Assembly (NCBI RefSeq): GCF_004570345.1
Contig: NZ_SPQM01000018.1
Coordinates: 1 to 52,603 of the forward strand
Direction: 5' to 3'
Length of the DNA: 52,603 nt
Source: Blastococcus sp. CT_GayMR20
GTDB taxonomy: Bacteria > Actinomycetota > Actinomycetes > Mycobacteriales > Geodermatophilaceae
The position numbers and the translations under genes are program-made. The notes beneath the pieces were generated by a model, which made no database searches, was not told where the DNA came from, and saw only the letters and a program-made list of their open reading frames with translations. Within the stretch, counting starts at the first letter, position 1. Each line of letters starts with the position of its first letter. Shown in pieces: positions 33,075 to 44,673 of the stretch.

Positions 33075-34520
33075 GTGCAGCTCGAGACGACCCCCATCCG
33101 CGTCGCCGGCGCCCAGGTGTGGGGCTCGCAGACCCAGCCGGTCACCCGCCCCGACGGCGGTGACCCCGCCGGGCATGTGACCGTCGCCGACCCCGAGCAC
33201 GTCGAGGCCGCGGTGTCCGCCGCGCACCACGTGGCACCGGAGTTCGCGGGCCTGCCCGCCCACCGCCGTGCCGACGCCCTGGCCCACGTGTCGCGACGCC
33301 TGACGGAGTCCCGCGAGGATCTGGCCGCGGTGATCGTCGCCGAAGGCGGCAAGCCGGTCCGCTGGGCCCGGGCCGAGGTCGATCGAGCCGCAGCGACGTT
33401 CCGCCTGGCCGGGGAGGAGGCCCGCCGCTGGGTCGGTGACCTGCAGCGCCTGGACACCGACCCGTCGGGAGAAGGCCGCATAGCGCTCAACCGGCGCGTG
33501 AGCCGCGGACCCGTCCTGGGCATCACCCCGTTCAACTTCCCGCTGAACCTGGTCGCCCACAAGGTCGCCCCCGCCCTGGCCGTGGGCGCACCCATCGTGC
33601 TTAAGCCCGCCCCCGCCACACCACTGTCAGCCCTTTTCTTGGGTGGCCTACTCGCCGAGACAGACCTCCCCGCCGGGTCCTGGTCGATTCTCACCGTGCC
33701 CAACGAACGCATGAACCCTCTGGTTACCGACCCGCGACTACCGGTCGTGTCCTTCACCGGCTCCGGGCCAGTCGGCTGGGGGATCCGCGACCTCGTACCC
33801 CGTAAGCACGTTACCCTCGAACTCGGCGGCAACGCCGCCGTCGTCGTGTGCGCCGACTGGAACAGCCTCGCCGACCTGCAGCGCGCTGCCCAGCGGATTG
33901 CCACGTTCGGCGTCGGCCAAGCCGGCCAGTCCTGCATCTCCGTGCAACGGGTCATCGCCGACCGCAGCGTGTTCGACCAACTGCGCGACCTCGTCGTCGC
34001 CGAAGTCCAAGCGCAGGTGCTCGGTGACCCAGAGCGGGAAGAGACCACCCTGGGCCCGATGATCGACGAACGCGCCGCCCAGCGCGCGCACTCCTGGATC
34101 ACCGAAGCCGTCGACGCCGGCGCGCACGTCCTCACCGGCGGCAGACGCGACTACGCCCGCCTTGAGCCGACCGTGCTGGTCGACGTGCCCCCCGGAGCGC
34201 GCGTCGACCGCGACGAGGTCTTCGCCCCCGTGCTGTCCCTACGAGCCGTCGACGGCCTCGACGAGGCGCTCGCCGCCGTCAATGACTCCGATTTCGGACT
34301 GCAGGTGGGGGTCTTCACCCACGACATCACCACCGCATTCCGCGCACACCGCGACCTCGAGGTCGGAGGCGTCATCGTGGGCGATGTCCCCAGCTACCGC
34401 GCCGACCAGATGCCCTACGGCGGAACGAAGGGCTCCGGCATCGGACGCGAAGGCGTCCGCTACGCGATGGAAGACCTCACCTACGACCGTACCCTGGTCC
34501 TCACCGGCATCGACCTCTGA
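33075..34520 (+). CDS. NAD(P)-dependent aldehyde dehydrogenase (mirror)
   Basis: Mirror of 18084-19529; identical 481 aa from the GTG at 33075, with Glu249 and Cys287. Confidence 0.94.
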   Translation: MQLETTPIRVAGAQVWGSQTQPVTRPDGGDPAGHVTVADPEHVEAAVSAAHHVAPEFAGLPAHRRADALAHVSRRLTESREDLAAVIVAEGGKPVRWARAEVDRAAATFRLAGEEARRWVGDLQRLDTDPSGEGRIALNRRVSRGPVLGITPFNFPLNLVAHKVAPALAVGAPIVLKPAPATPLSALFLGGLLAETDLPAGSWSILTVPNERMNPLVTDPRLPVVSFTGSGPVGWGIRDLVPRKHVTLELGGNAAVVVCADWNSLADLQRAAQRIATFGVGQAGQSCISVQRVIADRSVFDQLRDLVVAEVQAQVLGDPEREETTLGPMIDERAAQRAHSWITEAVDAGAHVLTGGRRDYARLEPTVLVDVPPGARVDRDEVFAPVLSLRAVDGLDEALAAVNDSDFGLQVGVFTHDITTAFRAHRDLEVGGVIVGDVPSYRADQMPYGGTKGSGIGREGVRYAMEDLTYDRTLVLTGIDL

Positions 34521-34753
34521 GGGCACTCGCCAGACCCGCAGCAGACCGGGTGCCCACGTGAGGACTGCCGATTTAATCGTTCACTCTGTCGGCCGCGGGA
34601 CAACCGGTGCGTAAGTTCGTCGCAACCATGTGGCGGGCGCGTCTCCGCTCGACCAGCCGCGCGTCGTTTTTATCCCGCTGAGGATCCCCAAACGGAACTG
34701 CCGGGGTGCGACGGTTGGTCACTTCCCAGCCAGCTCCCGCTAACCGCTTCCTG

Positions 34754-34842
34754 GCCGGCTGGGGTGGGTCGGGGGAAGGGTGGGCCGAAGGCCCAGCCCG
34801 GAGGGCCGCGCAGCGCCCTTCCGGCGACCCGCCCCAGCCGGC
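34754..34842. repeat. 89-base branched hairpin (mirror)
   Basis: Mirror of 17762-17850, 70 bases upstream of the vapB start. Confidence 0.75.
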
Positions 34843-34911
34843 ATACTCACGCGGAGGGAGCGGCTTCAGCGATCATGGCTCGTGGTCCGAGAATCCCGAT
34901 ACCCTGTGCTC

Positions 34912-35172
34912 ATGAGTTCCGCCGACGGCTGGGACCTGACGGTCCCCGAGGATGCAGCCGAGCTGCTCGCCGAGTTGCGCCGTCACGGCGTGCGGCCCGG
35001 CCAGCGCCTGCATGTAGTGCGCGCGGATGAGGAGCCGGGGCAGCCAAGCGGCGAAGACGCTGCCCAGCCCACCCGCGCAAAGCTCGACTTCATCGGTTCG
35101 GTGCACGGTGGTCCGGCGGACCTGTCCACCCGCGCCGACGAGTACCTGCAGCGAGGCTTCGGCCGCGAGTGA
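34912..35172 (+). CDS. vapB: VapB-type antitoxin (mirror)
   Basis: Mirror of 17432-17692; identical 86 aa, overlapping vapC by GTGA. Confidence 0.85.
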   Translation: MSSADGWDLTVPEDAAELLAELRRHGVRPGQRLHVVRADEEPGQPSGEDAAQPTRAKLDFIGSVHGGPADLSTRADEYLQRGFGRE

Positions 35173-35594
35173 TCCTCGTCGACACGAACGTCCTCGTCGC
35201 CGCTGCCCGGACCGCCGACACCAACCACGACGCCGCGGCGCGATTGCTCGAGACCCTCGACGAGCCGCTGCTCGTTCCCCCCACCGTGCTGGCAGAGGTC
35301 TGCTACCTCCTCAACGAGTGGGGTGGCCCGGGCGCCGAGGTCCGGTTTCTCCGCGACATCAGGCCCGGCGGGCTGCAACTCGCAGAGCTGACCACTGCCG
35401 ACGTCGCACGCATGGCCGACCTGGTTGAGCGGTACGCGGACCTCCGTCTCGGCGGGACCGACGCCTCGCTCGTCGCTATCGCCGAGCGCCTGCGCATCGA
35501 TCGGGTCGCCACCTTCGACCAGCGCCATTTCACGGTCGTCCGCCCCGCCCACGTCGCGACCTTCACGCTGCTTCCCGAGGTCACGTCAAGCTGA
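35169..35594 (+). CDS. vapC: VapC PIN-domain toxin (mirror)
   Basis: Mirror of 17010-17435; identical 141 aa with Asp5, Glu43, Asp98 and Asp117. Confidence 0.92.
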   Translation: MILVDTNVLVAAARTADTNHDAAARLLETLDEPLLVPPTVLAEVCYLLNEWGGPGAEVRFLRDIRPGGLQLAELTTADVARMADLVERYADLRLGGTDASLVAIAERLRIDRVATFDQRHFTVVRPAHVATFTLLPEVTSS

Positions 35595-35739
35595 CCGGAT
35601 GCCCGCCGGGCCGGGCGCAGCGCGCGGTCGAACTGCGGGGACGGCGTCGGGGCCCGAGCACGACACAGTGTCAGGCCCCCGGACTACGTTCGGCCGCGTC
35701 GGTGTCCGGCGAGGTCCATGCGGATTGAAAGGCGGAGCC

Positions 35740-36894
35740 ATGGCGAGCATCCAGGACCGATGGCGTCGCAGGGACCCGGCCACCGGCCGCCTGGTGCCCA
35801 CGGAGCTGGACGGCAAGGGGCTGCGCTACCGCCCGCAGTTCCGGGACCCGTCGGGCCGCCAGATCATGAAGGCCTTCGCGCTCAAACGCGACGCCCAGCG
35901 CTGGCTGGATGACCAGACAGCGCACATCGCGCGCGGAACGTACGTCGACCCGGGCGCCGGGCGCACTACGTTCGCCGAGTTCTACGCGGACTGGTCCCGC
36001 CGGCAGGTGTGGGCACCGGGGACGGTCCTCGCGATGAACCTCGCGGCCGGTTCGGTGCCGTTCCCCGACGTCCCGCTGAGATCGCTGCGCCGCTCGCACG
36101 TCGAGGGCTGGGTCAAGGCAATGGTCAACCGGGGCCTTGCCCCCGGCACCGTCCACACGCGGATGAACAACGTGCGCGCCGTCCTCCGCGGCGCCGTCGC
36201 CGACAAGCTGATGGCTAGTGATCCGAGCGTCGGCGTCGCGCTCCCCCGGCGCCGCCGGGCGGCAGCCGCGATGACCCTGCCCACCGCGGCCCAGGTCGGC
36301 GGCGTCCTCCAGGCCGCCGACGACGCCTTCCGCCCGTTCGTCGCGCTCTGCGCGTTCGCCGGCCTGCGGCTCGGCGAGGCCGCCGCCGTCCAGGTCGAGG
36401 ACATCGACTTCCTGCGGCGCACGCTCACAGTCACCCGCCAGGTGCAGCGAGGCGGCGCGGGCCGGGTCGAGTTGCGGCCGCCCAAGTACGGAAGCGAGCG
36501 GGTCGTCTTCCTCGCCCCAGGGCTTGTCGACATCCTGGCGGCGCATGTCGCCGCGTTCTGCCCGGGTGGTGGATGGCTCTTCACCGGAGAAGCGGGACAG
36601 CCCCCGCACCAGAACACTGTCGGCTACCGCTGGCGCACCAGCACCGCGGCCGCCGGCATCGCGGGGCTTCGACTGCACGACCTCCGGCACTTCTACGCCT
36701 CGGGCCTGATCGCGGCCGGCTGCGACGTCGTCACCGTGCAGCGGGCCCTCGGGCACGCCTCCGCCACCACGACGCTGAACACGTACAGCCACCTGTGGCC
36801 GAGCGCCGAGGACCGCACACGGACCGCCGCGCAGGCCTTGCTCGCAGATTCTTGTGGACTGAGTGTGGATTGGGAGGGATCGACAAGCCGCTGA
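35740..36894 (+). CDS. int: Tyrosine integrase (mirror)
   Basis: Mirror of 15710-16864; identical 384 aa with Arg210, Lys249, His313, Arg316, His339 and Tyr349. The stop lies in the motif at 36886-36901. Confidence 0.93.
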   Translation: MASIQDRWRRRDPATGRLVPTELDGKGLRYRPQFRDPSGRQIMKAFALKRDAQRWLDDQTAHIARGTYVDPGAGRTTFAEFYADWSRRQVWAPGTVLAMNLAAGSVPFPDVPLRSLRRSHVEGWVKAMVNRGLAPGTVHTRMNNVRAVLRGAVADKLMASDPSVGVALPRRRRAAAAMTLPTAAQVGGVLQAADDAFRPFVALCAFAGLRLGEAAAVQVEDIDFLRRTLTVTRQVQRGGAGRVELRPPKYGSERVVFLAPGLVDILAAHVAAFCPGGGWLFTGEAGQPPHQNTVGYRWRTSTAAAGIAGLRLHDLRHFYASGLIAAGCDVVTVQRALGHASATTTLNTYSHLWPSAEDRTRTAAQALLADSCGLSVDWEGSTSR

Positions 36895-36913
36895 CCTGCG
36901 GTCTTATGCCGAT

Positions 36914-37987
<1,074 letters not shown>

Positions 37988-38032
37988 GGGAGTCCAGGGT
38001 ACGGGCTTCGCGCGGGCCGTCCGGACACGCGA

Positions 38033-39235
38033 CTAGACGGGTAGCGGCTGTCCTAGGACGATCTCGGTGCCGTCGGGGCGGTAGGTGCGCCATCGACCGT
38101 CGGGTTGCCGCTCGATGCGGAAGCCGTGGTGGACCTTGGTGTGATGGCGTTCGCACAGCAGGGCTGAGTTCGCCAGGGAGGTCTCGCCGCCCTCGACCCA
38201 GTGCAGGAGATGGTGCACGTCGCACCAGCAGGAGGGGGCGTCGCAGCCGGTGAACACGCAGTGCTCGTCGCGCAGCTCCACGGCCTTGCGCAGAGGGGGC
38301 GGCACGACCCGGTGGGTGCGGCCGAGGTCGAGGGTGTGCCCGTCCGGGCCGAAGACGACACGGGTGATGCTGCCGTCGCAGGCCAGCATGCGGGCCCGGG
38401 CGGCGGAGATCTGAGCCCCGAACCAGGTGTGGCCGGCGGCCCGGCCGACAGCGGGATCGACCAGGTCGTCGAGGTCGATCCGGACGAACACGTGCGGCTT
38501 GACCGTGCGCAGGATCGGCACCTGCCCTGCTGCCAGCGCGTTGTCCACGCCCTGCACCAGTGCGTCGGCCAGCTGCTGGGGGCGGCTGCGCGTGTCACCG
38601 GCGGGCCGGTTCGCCTGCACCAGCGATTCCAGCCAGGTCTCGAACTTCTCCCCACCGACCGCGTCGAGCTCACCCCGGAAGGTCCGGCTGCCGTCGGGAT
38701 GCCGGGCGATCGACAGCCGCCGCTCGTCCGTGGGGTCGGGCTCCTTGCCGTCGGGGTCGAGCAGATCGAGGAAGCGCTGCACCACCGCGCCCAGCGCGGC
38801 GTGCACCTGGGTGGCGGCGACCTCGGCCAGCGTCGCGTCCACCTCGGTCAGGTCCACGCCCTGCCCGACCGCCTCGGCCTGCACCTCCACCGCCGCGACC
38901 GGGGCGATCACCGCGACCTGGTCGGCGCTGACGGCCCCCGCAGCGAACGCGGCCGCCACGGCGGGCAGTTGCTCCAGTGCCCGGCCGTTGTGGACGATCC
39001 GGGCGGCCTCCCGGGCCGACAGGCGCACGTGGCCCCGGAGCCAGGACCGCATCGACGCCTGCCCGTCCCGCTCGGGAGCCTGCATGCACTCCGCGCGCCG
39101 GACGGTGCGCGTCAGCTCGGCGTCGGCCGCGTTGCGCACCGCCACCAGCAGCGCCGTCCGGTCCAGCACCTGATCGGCGGTGACCAGGTCGTCGAGATCT
39201 CTGGCGTCCAGGAGTGTCTGCAGCAGATCCCGCAT
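38033..39235 (-). CDS. DUF222/HNH protein (mirror)
   Basis: Mirror of 13369-14571; identical 400 aa. Confidence 0.88.
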   Translation of the reverse strand: MRDLLQTLLDARDLDDLVTADQVLDRTALLVAVRNAADAELTRTVRRAECMQAPERDGQASMRSWLRGHVRLSAREAARIVHNGRALEQLPAVAAAFAAGAVSADQVAVIAPVAAVEVQAEAVGQGVDLTEVDATLAEVAATQVHAALGAVVQRFLDLLDPDGKEPDPTDERRLSIARHPDGSRTFRGELDAVGGEKFETWLESLVQANRPAGDTRSRPQQLADALVQGVDNALAAGQVPILRTVKPHVFVRIDLDDLVDPAVGRAAGHTWFGAQISAARARMLACDGSITRVVFGPDGHTLDLGRTHRVVPPPLRKAVELRDEHCVFTGCDAPSCWCDVHHLLHWVEGGETSLANSALLCERHHTKVHHGFRIERQPDGRWRTYRPDGTEIVLGQPLPV

Positions 39236-39237
39236 GA

Positions 39238-39284
39238 CACCCCCAGCCGTTCGATCCTGTGTTCGAAGTCTATCGCTGGGGGTG
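39238..39284 (-). promoter_or_regulatory. LexA-type box inside inverted repeat (mirror)
   Basis: Mirror of 13320-13366; the box itself is at 39251-39266. Confidence 0.6.
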
Positions 39285-39345
39285 GCACTCCACCACACGA
39301 ATCCCCAGGTCAGGGCCCTGTCCACAGACTCCGGCGACCGGCCCG

Positions 39346-39984
39346 TCAGGCCCCGGGAGGTGGTAGGAGGCCGCGCTCGACAGCCAGCATCACGGCGCGG
39401 GTGCGGTCGTCGACCCCGAGCTTGGCGAAGACACGGAGGAGGTGCGTCTTGACCGTCGCCTCGCCGATGAACAGCTCCCGGCCGATGTCGGCGTTGGTCA
39501 GGCCGCGCGCCACCCCGGCGAGCACCTCCAGCTCGCGCGCGGTCGGCGCCTCCACGGCCGGCGTCCGCATGCGCGACACCAGCCGGGCGGCCACCGGCGG
39601 GGCCAGCACCGTTTCGCCCCGTGCGGCTGCCCGCACCGCGTCGGCGAGCTGTGCCAGCGGGGTGTCCTTGAGCAGATAGCCGGTGGCGCCGGCTTCCACG
39701 GCCCGCACGATGTCGGCGTCGGTGTCGTACGTGGTCAGCACCAGCACCCGGACGGCGGGGTGGGCCGCCGCGATGCGCCCGGTTGCCGCGACGCCGTCCA
39801 TGCGGGGCATGCGCAGGTCCATGAGGACGACGTCCGGCGCGTGCTCGGCCACCGCGGCGATCGCCTCCAGCCCGTCGGACGCCTCGGCCACCACGTCGAT
39901 GTCCGGCTGCGCCGCCAGCCACCCGACGACTCCGCCGCGCACCACCGGGTGGTCGTCCACCACCAGCACCCGGACCGTGCTCAT
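39346..39984 (-). CDS. LuxR/NarL-family response regulator (mirror)
   Basis: Mirror of 12620-13258; identical 212 aa with phospho-acceptor Asp56. Confidence 0.95.
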   Translation of the reverse strand: MSTVRVLVVDDHPVVRGGVVGWLAAQPDIDVVAEASDGLEAIAAVAEHAPDVVLMDLRMPRMDGVAATGRIAAAHPAVRVLVLTTYDTDADIVRAVEAGATGYLLKDTPLAQLADAVRAAARGETVLAPPVAARLVSRMRTPAVEAPTARELEVLAGVARGLTNADIGRELFIGEATVKTHLLRVFAKLGVDDRTRAVMLAVERGLLPPPGA

Positions 39985-40060
39985 GGTTCGACTCCGATCT
40001 CGTTCCGCTCCTCGCTCGCTGACGCTCGCTGCGATGCTCGTTCGACCGTCGTTCTCGCGT

Positions 40061-41308
40061 TCACCGGGCGGGCACCCGCACCGTCACACGCGTCCCCTGC
40101 CCCGGCGCCGAGACGACGTCCACCGTGCCGCCGACCTCCTCGGCGCGGTGCCGCAGCCCCGCGAGCCCGACACCGGGCGCGTCCTCGGGGTCGAAGCCCA
40201 CTCCGTCGTCCTCCACGTGCACCGACACCTGCGCAGACTCCCCCGCTCCCACCCGGCTGACCCGCAGCACCACCGCCGTCGCAGATGCGTGCCGGCGGAC
40301 ATTGGCCAGCGCCTCCTGCGCCCCCCGCAGCAGCACGACCTCCTCGGTGCGGCTCAGCTCCGCTCCGCCGTCCCCCAGCGCCGACGTGTCCAGGCGCGTC
40401 GCGAGGCCGGTCTCCCGGCCGAACCGCTCGACCAGCCGCTCCAGCGCCTCGACCAGCGTGGCCGAGTCCAGCGCCAGGGGAGAGAACGCCGCGACCATCG
40501 CCCGCGCCTCGCCGAGGTTCTCGCGGGCGACCTCCTCGATCAGCGCCAGCCGCTCGGCCACGCCGTCGGCGCCCGGTGGCAGACCCGCGGCCGCGGTCTG
40601 CGCCAGGACGACGATGCTCGTGTAGCCCTGCGCGAGCGTGTCGTGCACCTCCCGGGCCAGTCGCTCGCGCTCGGCCGCCATCCCCTGCGCGTGGTGCAGC
40701 TCCGCGAGCTCGGCACGCGTGCGCTCCAGCTCGCGGATGAGGGCCGCCCGCTCGGCACTCTCGTCCAGCACCCGGAAGATCCACAGCCCCATCGCGAGGC
40801 TGAAGACCATGCCCACCAGCGTCTGCCCGGGACCCCAGAGCGGCTCGTCGCCGCGGCTCCAGGCGATTGCCGGCCCGGCCGCGGCCGCCACAGCGAGTGC
40901 CAGCGTCCAGAGCGCCCCGACGCGCACCTTCTCGACGAAGAACCAGACCTGCGGGTAGGCCAGGAACATCAGGAACAGCAGCGAGGGCTCCTGCCAGGCG
41001 ATCACCGCAACGACCGCCACCAGCACAGCGAGGTAGGCGGTCGCGGACTCCCGGCGCCAGTCGGTGAGCCCGAGGGGGCCGAATCCGACGTAGGCCAGCG
41101 CCCAGACCCCCAGTGCTGCCAGCAGCGTGCCACGTCCGTCCATGTCGCCCACGGCCACGACGACGATCGCCACGCCGACCATCAGCACGAAGGCCGCGTG
41201 GAGGGCGAACACGGAGATCCGTCGGGCGCGCTCGGACAGCGGCGCACCGCCGCCGTCCCCCGCGGGAAGGGCGACGACGGCGGACCGCGGCTCCGGGCTC
41301 GAGGTCAT
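40061..41308 (-). CDS. Sensor histidine kinase (mirror)
   Basis: Mirror of 11296-12543; identical 415 aa with His222. Confidence 0.94.
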   Translation of the reverse strand: MTSSPEPRSAVVALPAGDGGGAPLSERARRISVFALHAAFVLMVGVAIVVVAVGDMDGRGTLLAALGVWALAYVGFGPLGLTDWRRESATAYLAVLVAVVAVIAWQEPSLLFLMFLAYPQVWFFVEKVRVGALWTLALAVAAAAGPAIAWSRGDEPLWGPGQTLVGMVFSLAMGLWIFRVLDESAERAALIRELERTRAELAELHHAQGMAAERERLAREVHDTLAQGYTSIVVLAQTAAAGLPPGADGVAERLALIEEVARENLGEARAMVAAFSPLALDSATLVEALERLVERFGRETGLATRLDTSALGDGGAELSRTEEVVLLRGAQEALANVRRHASATAVVLRVSRVGAGESAQVSVHVEDDGVGFDPEDAPGVGLAGLRHRAEEVGGTVDVVSAPGQGTRVTVRVPAR

Positions 41309-42141
41309 CCCTCGCCCCGGCGCCAGCGGAACGTGCGCACGCACACCACGGCACCGATGATCACCCATGCGGCGAGCACGAGCGCGGTCCGGCCGTGCTC
41401 CCAGCTGCCGGCCACCTCGAACGCACCGGCCTCCTCGGGCAGGAACGCCGACCGCATGCCCTGCGTCAGCCACTTGAGCGGGAAGAGCGCCGCAACCTGC
41501 TGCATCCAGCCCGGCAGCTCGAGGAAGCCGAAGAAGACCCCGGAGAAGAACTGCAGCACGATGGCGAAGGCGGAGATGCCGGTGGTGACCGAGGCGGCAC
41601 TGCCCCGCAGCGCCGACACCGCGACGCCGAGGACCGTGCCGGCCAGAGCGCCGAGCACCGCCACCCACCCGAAGGTCAGCCAGTGCTGCGGATCGGCAGG
41701 CATCGGGACGTCGTAGGCGAAGTGCGCCAGCGGCAGCAGCAGCGCCAGCTGTGCCGCCGTGGTCACCAGGACCTGCCCGGCCTTGCCCACGAAGTAGGCC
41801 ACCGGCGGCGTACCCAGCAGCTGCAGCCGTTCCAGCTGCCCGTTCTCGCGCTCGCTCGCGATGGACGTCCCGACCGCCTGGAAGCTGGTCAGCATGATTC
41901 CGGTCGCCGCGATCCCCGCGAGGAAGTAGTGCGTGAACGGGACGTCACCGGGACGTTCGTCGCCGCCCAGGACCGCCGCGAAGATGACCAGCATGATCAC
42001 GGGATAGGCGAAGGAGAACACCACCTGCTGCCGCTCCCGGAAGAACAGCTTCAGCTCCAGCCCCACCCGGGCGAGCCCGATGCGGGCGGCCGACGGCGGA
42101 GCGGGACGGGTGGCTGCGGCGGAGGTCAGGACGGCGGTCAT
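41305..42141 (-). CDS. ABC-2 type permease (mirror)
   Basis: Mirror of 10463-11299; identical 278 aa, ATGA overlaps on both sides. Confidence 0.92.
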   Translation of the reverse strand: MTAVLTSAAATRPAPPSAARIGLARVGLELKLFFRERQQVVFSFAYPVIMLVIFAAVLGGDERPGDVPFTHYFLAGIAATGIMLTSFQAVGTSIASERENGQLERLQLLGTPPVAYFVGKAGQVLVTTAAQLALLLPLAHFAYDVPMPADPQHWLTFGWVAVLGALAGTVLGVAVSALRGSAASVTTGISAFAIVLQFFSGVFFGFLELPGWMQQVAALFPLKWLTQGMRSAFLPEEAGAFEVAGSWEHGRTALVLAAWVIIGAVVCVRTFRWRRGEG

Positions 42142-43049
42142 CGGAGGTCTCCCTGGGTGGCGGTGGTGGACGGGGCGCCGACGAGTGAGAGGTAGACGTC
42201 CTCGAGGGTCGGGCGGGTGACGGTGAGACCGGGCACGTCCCCGGCGACGGCGAGCAGGTCGCGCAGCACGGCCGCCGGCGCCTCGGTGCGCACCGTCCGC
42301 GGAGCGCCGTCCTCCATCCAGCGGACCGTGGCCGTCCGGCGCAGCTCGGCACCGAGCTCATCCGGCGGCGCCACCTCGACGAGCCGCCCGTCGGCGACCA
42401 CGCCCACCCGGTCGGCCAGCTCGGCCGCCTCGTCGAGGTAGTGGGTCGTCAGCAGCACGGTCGTGCCGTCGGCGCGGAGCCCGCGGATGAGCTCCCAGAA
42501 CTGCCGCCGGGCGACCGGGTCCATGCCGGTGGTCGGCTCGTCGAGGAAGACGAGCTCCGGGCGGCCCTGCACGCCGAGCGCGACGGCGAGGCGGCGTCGC
42601 TGGCCGCCGGAGAGCCGGCCGACCCGCGTGCCGGCCTTCTCGTCCAGCCCCACGGCTGCGATCAGCTCCGCGGTCGGCCGGGGCGTCGCGGAGTAGACCG
42701 AGAAGTGGTCGAGGATCTCCCGGACGGTGAGGTCCTGGGCCGCCCCCTCGCCCTGGCTGACCACGCCGATGCGCGCCCGCCACGACCGGCCGGCCCGGCC
42801 CGGGTCCGCACCGAGGACGGAGACGTCGCCGCCGTCCCGCTTCCGGACTCCCTCGAGGATCTCGATCGTCGTCGTCTTGCCCGCGCCGTTGGGCCCCAGG
42901 AGGGCGAACACCTCGCCCCGGCCCACCTCGAGGTCGAGGCCGTCGACGACGGCCCGCCCTCCGTAGCGCTTGACCAGCCCGCGCATGCGCACGGCCGGCT
43001 CGGTCTCCGTCGCCGCGGCCCGGAGGGCCGCGGCCTGTGTCGTCGTCAT
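42138..43049 (-). CDS. ABC transporter ATP-binding protein (mirror)
   Basis: Mirror of 9555-10466; identical 303 aa. The ribosome-site hairpin is at 43057-43073. Confidence 0.94.
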   Translation of the reverse strand: MTTTQAAALRAAATETEPAVRMRGLVKRYGGRAVVDGLDLEVGRGEVFALLGPNGAGKTTTIEILEGVRKRDGGDVSVLGADPGRAGRSWRARIGVVSQGEGAAQDLTVREILDHFSVYSATPRPTAELIAAVGLDEKAGTRVGRLSGGQRRRLAVALGVQGRPELVFLDEPTTGMDPVARRQFWELIRGLRADGTTVLLTTHYLDEAAELADRVGVVADGRLVEVAPPDELGAELRRTATVRWMEDGAPRTVRTEAPAAVLRDLLAVAGDVPGLTVTRPTLEDVYLSLVGAPSTTATQGDLR

Positions 43050-43191
43050 GGGAGAAGCCTCCGGCTCGGAGGCCCTCGCACGGGACCGTCGAACCGCTGG
43101 TCCGCGGTCCACCGAACGGTGGACGGCGCGTCCCACGGCGGCGTCCGAAAACCGCCAGTTCTCGTCGGCGCGCACTGGCATGCTCGTCGTC

Positions 43192-44673
43192 ATGAGCCGG
43201 CCGCTGGACCACGAACGCTGCTACCGGGCCGTGGCAAGCCGTGACGCCCGGTTCGACGGCTGGTTCTTCACCGCGGTGCGCACGACCGGCATCTACTGCC
43301 GGCCGTCGTGCCCGGCGCGCACCCCGCTGGCGCGCAACGTCTCGTTCTTCACGACCGCCGCCGCTGCCCAGGGCGCCGGCTTCCGGGCCTGCCGCCGGTG
43401 CCGGCCGGACGCCGTCCCCGGATCGCCCGAGTGGGACGTCCGCGCCGACGTCGTCGCCCGCGCCATGCGCCTGATCGCGGACGGCGAGGTCGAGCGCTGC
43501 GGCGTCCCGGGCCTGGCTGCCCGGCTCGGGTACTCCGAACGGCAGCTGCACCGGCTGCTGGTCGCCGAGCTCGGCGTGGGCCCGCTCGCCCTGGCACGGG
43601 CCCAGCGCGCCCAGACGGCCCGGCTGCTGATCGAGACCACCGACCTGCCGATGGCCGACGTGGCCTTCGCGGCGGGGTTCGCCAGCATCCGGCAGTTCAA
43701 CGACACCGTCCGCGAGGTCTTCGCGTCGACGCCGAGCGGCCTCCGGAGGACCACGCCCGGGACGACGTCAGGAGCGCCCGGCTGGCTGACGATCCGGCTG
43801 GCGGCCCGGGCCCCGTACGAGGCGGCCGAGGTGCTGCTGTTCCTCGGCGCGCACGCCGTCCCGGGCCTCGAGGAGTGGGACGGGACGACCTTCTCCCGGG
43901 TCCTCGACCTGCCGCACGGCCCCGCCGTGGTCCAGCTCTCCCCCGCTCCGGACGGCGGACCGGCGGTCACCGCCCGGCTGCGGCTCGCCGAGCTGCGCGA
44001 CCTCGGCGCGGCCGTCACCCGCTGCCGCCGCATGCTCGACCTGGACGCCGATCCGGCCGCCGTCGACGACGTCCTCGGCGCCGACCCCGCGCTCAGCCGG
44101 CTCGTCCGCACTGCACCGGGACGACGGGTCCCCGCCTCCCCCGACGCCGACGAACTGGCGGTGCGCGCGGTGCTCGGCCAGCAGGTGTCGGTGGCCGGCG
44201 CCCGTACCCTCACCGCCCGGCTGCTGACCGCGGGCACTCCCCTCCCCGAGCCGGTGGGCACCCTCACGCACGCCTTCCCGCGCGCCGCCGCACTCGCCGA
44301 GGCGGACCTGACGGCGGTCGGGCTGACCGGTGCCCGCAGGCGGACAGTGCACGCGCTGACCGCGGCGCTGGCCGCCGGGGACATCGCGCTGGACCCCGGC
44401 GCCGACCGCGTGGAGGCCGGTCGCGCGCTGGTCGCCGTCCCGGGCGTCGGACCCTGGACCGCGGCACTCGTCGGGCTGCGCGGCATGGCCGATCCCGATG
44501 TCTGGCTGCCCGGCGACCTCGCCGTCGGCAAGTCCCTCGCCGTCCTCGGCAGCAGCGACGCCGACGCCGCCACCCGCTGGCGGCCCTGGCGCTCCTACGC
44601 CGTCCTGCACCTGTGGGCGCTCGCCGTGCCGTCCCTCTTCACCCGCGTACCCGATCTCCCCAGGAGTGCCTGA
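43192..44673 (+). CDS. Ada/AraC-AlkA fusion (mirror)
   Basis: Mirror of 7931-9412; identical 493 aa with four Ada-type cysteines and HhH-GPD glycosylase domain. Confidence 0.93.
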   Translation: MSRPLDHERCYRAVASRDARFDGWFFTAVRTTGIYCRPSCPARTPLARNVSFFTTAAAAQGAGFRACRRCRPDAVPGSPEWDVRADVVARAMRLIADGEVERCGVPGLAARLGYSERQLHRLLVAELGVGPLALARAQRAQTARLLIETTDLPMADVAFAAGFASIRQFNDTVREVFASTPSGLRRTTPGTTSGAPGWLTIRLAARAPYEAAEVLLFLGAHAVPGLEEWDGTTFSRVLDLPHGPAVVQLSPAPDGGPAVTARLRLAELRDLGAAVTRCRRMLDLDADPAAVDDVLGADPALSRLVRTAPGRRVPASPDADELAVRAVLGQQVSVAGARTLTARLLTAGTPLPEPVGTLTHAFPRAAALAEADLTAVGLTGARRRTVHALTAALAAGDIALDPGADRVEAGRALVAVPGVGPWTAALVGLRGMADPDVWLPGDLAVGKSLAVLGSSDADAATRWRPWRSYAVLHLWALAVPSLFTRVPDLPRSA